The notes under the pieces were generated by a model, which was given only the letters and a program-made list of their open reading frames with translations, did not search any database and was not told where the DNA came from. A DNA stretch of 64,000 nucleotides, from the NCBI GenBank assembly GCA_963728145.1, contig CAVSJA010000007.1, forward strand, positions 62,001-126,000, in the 5' to 3' direction. Both the position numbers and the translations under genes were made by a program. The stretch is from CAVSJA01 sp963728145. GTDB lineage: Bacteria; Bacteroidota; Bacteroidia; Chitinophagales; Chitinophagaceae. This document shows, piece by piece, positions 57,642-64,000 of this stretch; position 1 is the stretch's first letter; every line of letters begins with the position of its first letter.

Positions 57642-59552
57642 TTATTGGCTTGTAATTTTTAGTTCCGTTCTCCGATTCTTCGCCTTCCCTTCTTCGGTAT
57701 TATTCCCGGCTACCGGCTGCGCTGCCCCATATCCCTGGAAGCTGAGTCGCTTGGGATCGACGCCTTTTACGGTGAGGTATTTTACAACAGCTTCGGCACG
57801 ATTGAAAGAGAGTAGTTGATTGTCTTCTGCCTTACCAACATTATCTGTATGCCCGCTGATCTGGATCTTCAATGTGGGATTATCCCGCATGAACATGACT
57901 ATTTTATCCAGTTCAGTTGTGGACTCGGGTTTGATATCATATTTCTTTGTATCAAAAAAGATATTCTTTAATACGACTGTTGCATTGGCTTCAATCGGTT
58001 GAAGCGGAATATCAATATTATAAGTCGAATCCGCCGTGCGCTGGCTCAACGGAAAATTCTCGGAAAAGAAAAGATAACCGCGACGGTTCACATTGAATGC
58101 GTAATCTTTTCCAATTGGAAGCGTGATTAAATAATTACCTGTTTCATCAGTTTGAACCTTACTCATAACTTCCTTTGATGCGAGATCAGTCAGTTCAACC
58201 GCAGAAGGCAATCCCTTCATTGTCTTCTTGTCAAAAACTTTTCCTTTTACCCAAAGTGTTTTAGCCGGACGTATATCTTCTCTCAATTCAAATGTATAGA
58301 GATCGAGACCACCGCGAGTATCACTGCGATCACTTGCATAGTAGGCGGTTTTGCCATCAGCTGCAACAATCAAACTACCTTCGTTTTCTATCGTATTGAT
58401 TGGATAACCGAGGTTCTGGGGTTTTATCCAAACAGCTTTCGGTCCCTTGCGTGCAATGAAGAGATCGTCCCCGCCATAACCGAGATGCCCATTCGAAGTG
58501 AAATACAGGGTTTGATTATCTGCGTGGATAAAGGGACAACTTTCATCACCTGCTGTATTGATCTCCGGGCCAAGATTGGTTGGTTCGGTCCAACGTCCAT
58601 TTGGAAGACGGCGGCAAACATAGATATCAGTTCCGCCATAACCCTCCGGACGTTTACTTGCGAAATATAGATCACGTTTATCAGGTGAAAGAGACGGCGC
58701 CGATTCCCAAAATTCTGAATTGACGGTAAATCCTAAATTTTCAGGTGTGCTCCATCCATCGGGAGTGAGATACGAAATATAAAGATCGCAACTGCCATAA
58801 CTATCCTGGAAATTACAACCAGTAAAGATCAGCCATTGACCATCCTGCGAAATATTTTGCGCGCCTTCATTTGATTGCGTATTGATATTACCCAAAAGAC
58901 CACGAGAAGTTCCCCAGGATTGATCAGTCTTTAAAAGAGATCCAAAAAAATCTTCATTAAAATTTCTCACCCTTCGGGTATAGATCAATTCCTTTCCGTC
59001 AATTGTAATTGTTGGATAATATTCTGAAACATTTGAATTGATGCTATCGCCGAGGTTGCGCGGTTCGAATTTATATCCCGATGTATTTTTGTTCTTAAAC
59101 TCAATCGCGAATTCATAACTCTTTCGTCTATACTCCGCGGCTTTTATACTTTTTTCATTCAGGTTGGGAACGGTGAGAAAATCATTTACTGCGCCAACTG
59201 CTTTTTCAAATTCACCTTTACCAGCAAGATTTATGGAGTAGGGGAGATTATAATCCTTGAAATAAACTGAATCAATTGCCTTTGCTTTTTGATAATTGAT
59301 GATGGCGGAATCATACCGCTTCATCTCACCATACATGCCCGCAATCGACAAAAAAGCATCGAGGAACTTGGGGTCGATACGGACGGCTTCATTTAATATA
59401 CGGATGCCCTCCGGATAGTTTCCATCCCGGGCATAATCAAGGGCTGGCTCATAAAGTGCCTGGGCCTTTTTGTGAACTTTATCGGGGTTGTATTGGGCCA
59501 TGGCTCCTACCGCCAGGAATACCATTAATAATAGGCTACAAAGGGCTTTCAT
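57642..59552 (-). CDS. TPR / beta-propeller / OmpA-C protein, PorE-like
   Basis: The 636-residue protein has a signal peptide (MKALCSLLLMVFLAVGAMA), TPR-like helices (residues ~25-150), a PD40/WD40-like propeller (about 180-420, LSPDKRDLYFASKRPEGYGG and similar blades), a carboxypeptidase-regulatory-like beta domain (WVKGKVFDKKTMKGLPSAVEL) and a C-terminal OmpA peptidoglycan-binding domain (ISGHTDNVGKAEDNQLLSFNRAEAV). This domain order is that of PorE, a T9SS component, though it is shared with other Bacteroidota proteins, so assignment is tentative. PorE homologues are often lipoproteins; here no lipobox cysteine is present. Confidence 0.85.
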   Translation of the reverse strand: MKALCSLLLMVFLAVGAMAQYNPDKVHKKAQALYEPALDYARDGNYPEGIRILNEAVRIDPKFLDAFLSIAGMYGEMKRYDSAIINYQKAKAIDSVYFKDYNLPYSINLAGKGEFEKAVGAVNDFLTVPNLNEKSIKAAEYRRKSYEFAIEFKNKNTSGYKFEPRNLGDSINSNVSEYYPTITIDGKELIYTRRVRNFNEDFFGSLLKTDQSWGTSRGLLGNINTQSNEGAQNISQDGQWLIFTGCNFQDSYGSCDLYISYLTPDGWSTPENLGFTVNSEFWESAPSLSPDKRDLYFASKRPEGYGGTDIYVCRRLPNGRWTEPTNLGPEINTAGDESCPFIHADNQTLYFTSNGHLGYGGDDLFIARKGPKAVWIKPQNLGYPINTIENEGSLIVAADGKTAYYASDRSDTRGGLDLYTFELREDIRPAKTLWVKGKVFDKKTMKGLPSAVELTDLASKEVMSKVQTDETGNYLITLPIGKDYAFNVNRRGYLFFSENFPLSQRTADSTYNIDIPLQPIEANATVVLKNIFFDTKKYDIKPESTTELDKIVMFMRDNPTLKIQISGHTDNVGKAEDNQLLSFNRAEAVVKYLTVKGVDPKRLSFQGYGAAQPVAGNNTEEGKAKNRRTELKITSQ

Positions 59553-59659
59553 CGTTTCAAACTTAGTGAATTTGAGGGATTTTGGAGGCTGACGAATTTT
59601 TGGTGGTAAGAGAGGGATGGCAATCGTTAAAGGGTTGGTAAGAATGACGCGGAGGGATG

Positions 59660-59846
59660 ATCGGAAGAACAGAAGAACAGAAGAACAGAGGAACAGCAGA
59701 ACAGCGGAACAGCAGAACAGCGGAACAGCGGAACAGCGGAACAGCGGAACAGTAGAATGTAAAAACCGGGAGCTGTTAGATCAAATACTAACCATGCAAT
59801 ATTCTGCTGTTCCGCTGTTCATCTGTTCCGCTGTTCTTCCGTTCTA
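59660..59846. repeat. GAACAGCGG array, inverted pair, reaching queE stop
   Basis: Left arm 59660-59757 (GAACAGAA then GAACAGCG units) and right arm 59800-59846 (CTGTTCCG, CTGTTCAT units). The right arm ends in the queE stop codon (59844-59846). Between 59553 and 59660 no gene is seen. Confidence 0.93.
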
Positions 59847-60467
59847 TGGGACGCCGATATATTTGTGTATCTGCAAAGACAGTTCCCACTCCGGATGTTG
59901 TTTGATATATTCAACTATCAATGGACTCATTTGATCTGCTTTGCTCCATTCCGGTTGGAGATAGAGTTTGCAGGCGGGTGATACCAATTCGCGGTATTTT
60001 TCAGCCCATTCAAAATCGGATTTATTGAAGATGACAACTTTAAGTTCATGGGCTTTTGGAGAGATATCCGGCAGAGGAAATTTGAATTTCTTTGGTGACA
60101 GGCAAATCCAATCCCAGTCACCACTCAGTGGATGGGCACCTGAGGTTTCGATATTGGTTTGAAAGCCGGCCTTCTTCAATGCACCAGTTAATTCATCCAG
60201 TTGATGCATTAATGGTTCTCCTCCGGTAATCACCGTCATTCGTCCGGGATATTGTTTGGCTTGTTCAACAATATCATCGATCGACAACAAAGGATGTTTC
60301 GATGCATCCCAACTTTCCTTCACATCACACCAGGTACATCCGACATCACATCCACTTAACCGAATAAAATACGCAGCTTTTCCCTGATGAAAGCCTTCAC
60401 CCTGCAAGGTGTAAAAAGCTTCCATTACTGGAAGTAGAGTTTTTGTATTGTTTGTTAGTGTTTCCAA
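59844..60467 (-). CDS. queE: 7-carboxy-7-deazaguanine synthase
   Basis: The 207-residue radical SAM enzyme has the SAM cluster motif C40-x3-C44-x2-C47 (SGCDVGCTWCDV), preceded by AFYTLQGEGFHQGKAAYFIRL. The middle TVITGGEPLMHQLDELTGAL is the GGEP SAM-binding motif, and TSGAHPLSGDWDWICLSPKK is the substrate region. It makes 7-carboxy-7-deazaguanine from CPH4 for queuosine biosynthesis; QueC and QueD are not in the window. The gene is monocistronic between repeat arrays. Confidence 0.95.
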   Translation of the reverse strand: METLTNNTKTLLPVMEAFYTLQGEGFHQGKAAYFIRLSGCDVGCTWCDVKESWDASKHPLLSIDDIVEQAKQYPGRMTVITGGEPLMHQLDELTGALKKAGFQTNIETSGAHPLSGDWDWICLSPKKFKFPLPDISPKAHELKVVIFNKSDFEWAEKYRELVSPACKLYLQPEWSKADQMSPLIVEYIKQHPEWELSLQIHKYIGVP

Positions 60468-60506
60468 ATTGAACTAATAAGAAATGATCACTAATAAGAT
60501 CTCAGC

Positions 60507-60646
60507 CAATAATCAATAATTATTAATCAATAATCCCTGCCTGCCGGCAGGCAGGAATAATTCTGCTGGAATGATGTTGCTCATTTTAAATCGGCTCACT
60601 ACACATCGATCAATTATTAATTATTGATTATTAATTATTGATTATT
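60507..60646. repeat. AATAATC inverted arrays around a 20-bp perfect palindrome
   Basis: AT arms 60507-60534 and 60610-60646 are complementary. Between them is the perfect palindrome CCTGCCTGCCGGCAGGCAGG (60536-60555). Confidence 0.85.
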
Positions 60647-60675
60647 TCGTTGACAACTCAAAGTTCTAAACAAAT

Positions 60676-60708
60676 AGCTCGTAGCTCGCAGCTCGTGGCT
60701 CACAGCTA
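60676..60708. repeat. AGCTCGTAGCTCGC tandem tract ending on folD stop
   Basis: Four degenerate AGCTCG(C/T)-type units end at the folD stop codon (60706-60708). Confidence 0.75.
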
Positions 60709-61581
60709 ATTCTTAGCCACACAAGCCTTATACGTATTCTTCATCAATGCAGCAATAGTCATCGGCCCGACACCTCCGGGCACGGGAGTGATATAGGAAC
60801 ATTTGGGAGCAACTTCATCAAATTTTACATCTCCTTTTAGTGAGTATCCTTTTTTCTTTGTTGGATCAGGCACGCGGGTGATGCCCACATCAATTACTAC
60901 TGCTCCTTCCTTAACCATATCGGCAGTTACAAATTCAGCCCGGCCCAATGCAGCCACGATGATATCTGCTTCGCGACAGAATTCTTTTAAATTTTTTGTT
61001 TGTGAATGACAAACCGTAACCGTGCAATTTCCCGGATTAGTATTGTTGCTGAGTAAAATGCTCATCGGTCGTCCTACAATATTGCTTCGGCCAAGAATCA
61101 CCGCATGTTTGCCTTTTGTTTCAATCTTATAATGATCCAGCATCAACATGATACCATGTGGCGTTGCCGGAACTAATGTAGGAAGACCCTGTACCATCTT
61201 TCCAATATTCACCGGGTGAAATCCATCCACATCTTTCTCCGGGTCAATCGTATTGATCACTTTCTCGTCAGAAATATGTTTGGGAAGTGGAAGCTGGACA
61301 AGGATTCCATCCACATCGGGATCAGAATTCAGGTCTTCAATAATAGATAATAACCTGTTTTCGCTGGTATCTTCTTCCAGGCGCAGAAGCGTTGATTTAT
61401 ACCCTATCTCTTCACAGGTTTTTACTTTCGAGCTGACATAAGTTTCGCTGGCGCCATTGGTTCCAACCAGGATTGCAGCAAGGTGAGGAATTTTCTTTCC
61501 TTCGGCTTTCAGTTGTGCGACTTTTATTTTCAGTTCATCTTTTGTAGCTTGCGATACGATTTGTCCATCCAATATTTGCAT
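60706..61581 (-). CDS. folD: Bifunctional methylene-THF dehydrogenase / methenyl-THF cyclohydrolase
   Basis: The 291-residue FolD has the catalytic YVSSK (tyrosine 48, lysine 52), QLPLPKHI, the GFHPVNIGKM loop, the NADP-binding ILGRSNIVGRPMSILL and the C-terminal ITPVPGGVGPMTIAALM. It interconverts 5,10-methylene-, methenyl- and 10-formyl-THF for purine and formyl-Met synthesis. It is divergent from the outer-membrane barrel gene at 61651. Confidence 0.96.
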   Translation of the reverse strand: MQILDGQIVSQATKDELKIKVAQLKAEGKKIPHLAAILVGTNGASETYVSSKVKTCEEIGYKSTLLRLEEDTSENRLLSIIEDLNSDPDVDGILVQLPLPKHISDEKVINTIDPEKDVDGFHPVNIGKMVQGLPTLVPATPHGIMLMLDHYKIETKGKHAVILGRSNIVGRPMSILLSNNTNPGNCTVTVCHSQTKNLKEFCREADIIVAALGRAEFVTADMVKEGAVVIDVGITRVPDPTKKKGYSLKGDVKFDEVAPKCSYITPVPGGVGPMTIAALMKNTYKACVAKN

Positions 61582-61650
61582 GCTGCAAAGGTATCATTAC
61601 ACTCTATCCCTCCCAAGTCGGGTTGTACATTAATTCAAGCGTTTAAATAA

Positions 61651-62452
61651 GTGGTTTTTGTGAGACAGACTCTGTTGCTGTTGATCATTTCGGTCCAATT
61701 CACTTTTGGCCAGATGGGGATACCCGCAATTCATAACCGGAGCTTCAAACCAGGTGATGGAGATGCGAGTTTATTGTTGGCGCAACCCGCTTCCGCCAGC
61801 CGTTTAAAAAGCTTCAGCGCATCAGTCTATACTGAGAAAAGATTTCTCCTCGAAGGATTGAACAATTCGATGGGATCAATTGGCTTTCCGCTATCATTTG
61901 GAGGAATTGGTATTACCATTCAGTATTTCGGGTCTCCGGAATTTAACCAAAGCTCTGCCGGATTGATCTATGGAAAGAATCTTGGAAAGGTTGATTTGGG
62001 AATTCGATTCAGTTACACGTCTATCACAATTAACGGTTACGGTAAAGCGAATGCTATTCAATATGAATTAGGTTCAATCTGGCAGGTCACAGATCGAATT
62101 CATTCCGCAATTCTTCTTGTAAATCCCTTTGGTGGAAGATTTGGAAATAACAAGATGGAAAAGTTTCCAAGCATCTATCGATTTGGATTAGGTTATAAAG
62201 CATCCGAAAATGTTTTTGTCGCTATTGAAATGATCAAGGAGGAAGAGAGAGCGGTCAATTTCAATGCAGGCCTTTATTATTCTTTTGGAAAGAAGTTCTT
62301 TCTGCAAGGTGGAATTCAAACACAAATTGCTTCTCCCTATTTGGCTTTTGGATATCAATTGAAAAAAATTAGGATCGAAACGCATTGCAGCTTATCATCC
62401 GCAATTGGGTTTTAGTCCGGCGTTATCGTTGACTTTTTCAAGTAAGGAATGA
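61651..62452 (+). CDS. Outer-membrane beta-barrel protein (one frameshift near its end)
   Basis: The GTG start gives a signal peptide (RQTLLLLIISVQFTFG) followed by alternating beta strands such as YGKNLGKVDLGIRFSYTSI and AVNFNAGLYYSFGKKFFL. The frame continuing past 62385 stops early, but skipping one T in CATTGCA gives THAAYHPQLGFSPALSLTF, a typical barrel end, stopping at 62450-62452. The corrected length is 266 residues. It resembles PorV/PorP-like barrels, but the family is not certain. The next gene starts 4 bp downstream, so the two are translationally linked. Confidence 0.75.
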
Positions 62453-62455
62453 AGA

Positions 62456-64000
62456 ATGAAATCAGTATTCATCATATTGATTTTGCTCTTTGTTGGGAAG
62501 GGCTATTCACAGGAAACACAAGAGATCCAGTTGGAGAACCAGGCTGAACGCGAAGACGGTGAAAGAGAAGATGACTATTCTTTTCAGCAACTTGAATATT
62601 TCAGAAAACATCAAATCAATATCAATAAATGTTCAGTTGAAGAATTGAGACAATTGGAATTGTTCACCGAATTACAATTGAACAATTTCATTCTTTACCG
62701 AAGACAATTTGGAAACTTTATCAGTATTTACGAGATACAGGCCATTCCCGGCTGGGATATTGAACTCATTCGGAAAATACTTCCCTTCGTTACTATTAAG
62801 GAAGAAATTGGAATTACTACAGACTTATTACATCGATTGAAAGGAGGGAATCATCAGCTATTGCTTCGGTTTGGGATTCCTCTATCAAAATCTGCGGAGT
62901 ATTTATTACCAGATACGCTTTCTTCTGCCTATATGGGTAGCCCAATGAGATTATGGATCCGGTACAAATATCAATTCAAGCGTACACTTCAATTTGGATT
63001 TTCTGCTGATAAAGACGCGGGTGAAGAATTCTTTAAAGGAGCGCAGAAGAAAGGGTTTGACTTTTATTCATTTCATTTCTTCGTCAGGCAAGTGGGAATT
63101 ATGAAATCATTGGCAGTCGGCGATTACACTATTAATCTTGGCCAGGGATTATTGCAATGGCAAAATATGGCCTTTAAAAAATCTGCCGTTGTTATGGCGA
63201 TTAAAAGAGAAGGTGACATGGTCAGGCCTTATAATTCCGCTGCGGAATACGCCTTTCATCGCGGTGCAGCCATTAACCTAAGAAAGCAACGTTGGGACTT
63301 ACTGGCATTTGGTTCAATGCGAATCCTGAGTGCAAATCTTAAAGAAGACAGCTCGCAATTTTTTATCAGTTCCATTTCCAATTCAGGCTATCATCGTACA
63401 AAAAATGAATTACAGGATCGTAATCAATTGAAGATGTTTTCTGCCGGTCTTGCACTGCGATACATAAGAGATCAATGGCGGATTGGACTCAATTCAGTAC
63501 ACTATGCATTTAATAGACCAATACTGAAAGATTCTGAACCATATAATATTTATGCGTTTTCAGGAAATCGGTTATCTAATTATTCTGTTGATTATGATTA
63601 CACCTTTAAGAACATTCATCTCTTCGCTGAATTTGCAATTAATAACAGAACATTTAAACCGGCAACTATTCATGGAGCATTGATAAGTTTGGATAGGAGG
63701 GTTGATATTTCCTTGCTTTATCGAAGAATTCATCCTGCCTATCAAAGTTTCTTTTCGAATGCGTTTACAGAAACGACTCTACCCATCAACGAAAATGGAT
63801 TCTACACAGGTTTTTCAGTAAGGCCATTTCGTGGATGGACAATCGATGCGTACTATGATATTTATCGGTTTCCCTGGTTGAAGTTTAGAGTGAACTCATC
63901 AAGCGAAGGATATGACTATCTCGTTCAGGTAACTTACAAACCATCCAAACAAACGGAGCTATATGCGAGGTTTAAGACAGAATCAAAGCCAATTAACCAA
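62456..64000 (+). CDS. Helix-hairpin-helix plus outer-membrane barrel protein (runs off window)
   Basis: The frame is open for all 515 codons to the window edge, so the 3' end is missing. After a signal peptide (MKSVFIILILLFVGKGYS), residues ~50-105 contain ComEA-like helix-hairpin-helix segments (ININKCSVEELRQL, YRRQFGNFISIYEIQAIPGW). The remainder is amphipathic beta strands (SMRILSANLKEDSSQFFISS, GFYTGFSVRPFRGWTIDAYY) as in outer-membrane proteins. Such HhH-barrel proteins are common in Bacteroidota and their function is unknown. It is probably co-transcribed with the preceding barrel gene. Confidence 0.8.
   Translation, partial: MKSVFIILILLFVGKGYSQETQEIQLENQAEREDGEREDDYSFQQLEYFRKHQININKCSVEELRQLELFTELQLNNFILYRRQFGNFISIYEIQAIPGWDIELIRKILPFVTIKEEIGITTDLLHRLKGGNHQLLLRFGIPLSKSAEYLLPDTLSSAYMGSPMRLWIRYKYQFKRTLQFGFSADKDAGEEFFKGAQKKGFDFYSFHFFVRQVGIMKSLAVGDYTINLGQGLLQWQNMAFKKSAVVMAIKREGDMVRPYNSAAEYAFHRGAAINLRKQRWDLLAFGSMRILSANLKEDSSQFFISSISNSGYHRTKNELQDRNQLKMFSAGLALRYIRDQWRIGLNSVHYAFNRPILKDSEPYNIYAFSGNRLSNYSVDYDYTFKNIHLFAEFAINNRTFKPATIHGALISLDRRVDISLLYRRIHPAYQSFFSNAFTETTLPINENGFYTGFSVRPFRGWTIDAYYDIYRFPWLKFRVNSSSEGYDYLVQVTYKPSKQTELYARFKTESKPINQ

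Noticed and set aside
45768..59846. CRISPR arrays
   Set aside because: Units are 7-9 bp without spacers, and no cas genes are present.
1..64000. tRNA or rRNA genes
   Set aside because: No TTCGAATCC-like T-arm or CCA-end pattern was found in the gaps by eye; most gaps are repeats.

Overview
The window reads as a chromosomal segment of a Bacteroidota bacterium, most likely family Chitinophagaceae (inferred from gene content; no rRNA is present to confirm it). The markers are a SprA-type type IX secretion (T9SS) translocon, two large surface proteins with the T9SS type B 'gliding-motility' C-terminal domain, a PorE-like TPR/beta-propeller/OmpA protein, DUF4476 and DUF4198 secreted proteins, a NADP-malic enzyme fused to a phosphotransacetylase-like domain, and TAnnTTTG-type -7 promoter elements. 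I found no tRNA, rRNA, CRISPR array, prophage or classical transposase.

Layout. 0-10 kb: tandem MtfA-like metallopeptidases, a small membrane protein, a DAO-type flavoenzyme and a very large alpha-2-macroglobulin. 10-26.6 kb: metabolism and envelope genes on the minus strand (sucD, a DUF4198 protein, an Mla-like ABC pair, maeB, a CocE-type hydrolase, an M20 amidohydrolase, a SPOR protein, and deoC with two aldehyde dehydrogenases), plus an S41 protease on the plus strand. 26.7-36.6 kb: two amidohydrolases, a broken lipoprotein gene, a Cys/Met-metabolism PLP enzyme, a DinB-like protein, a four-helix-bundle gene inside an inverted-repeat element, fabH and ruvA. 36.7-51.6 kb: sprA, a secreted hypothetical protein, an SDR oxidoreductase and the two T9SS substrates. 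51.6-64 kb: an alpha/beta hydrolase, a DUF4105 protein, guaB, dprA, the PorE-like protein, queE, folD, and an outer-membrane barrel gene followed by a helix-hairpin-helix/barrel gene that runs off the window.

Two properties stand out. First, most intergenic gaps hold short tandem repeats (7-9 bp units) arranged as inverted pairs. Several unrelated unit families are used, and one arm usually ends on, or within a few bases of, a stop codon. A four-helix-bundle (23S rRNA intervening-sequence family) gene sits between oppositely oriented copies of a related ~70 bp repeat; this is the best candidate for an undescribed mobile or repeat-forming system here. Second, several conserved genes carry single-base frameshifts (the macroglobulin, an aldehyde dehydrogenase, guaB, the 61.65 kb barrel gene, and about eight in sprA). 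Most lie at short mononucleotide runs, chiefly G or C in sprA, which suggests consensus error in a draft assembly rather than decay. I therefore annotate these genes as single loci.

Functionally, sprA, the PorE-like protein and the two type B substrates point to an active T9SS. The envelope is further represented by the Mla-like transporter, the macroglobulin, the SPOR protein and the outer-membrane barrels. Central metabolism is represented by sucD, maeB, fabH, guaB, folD, queE and deoC, and DNA processing by ruvA and dprA.
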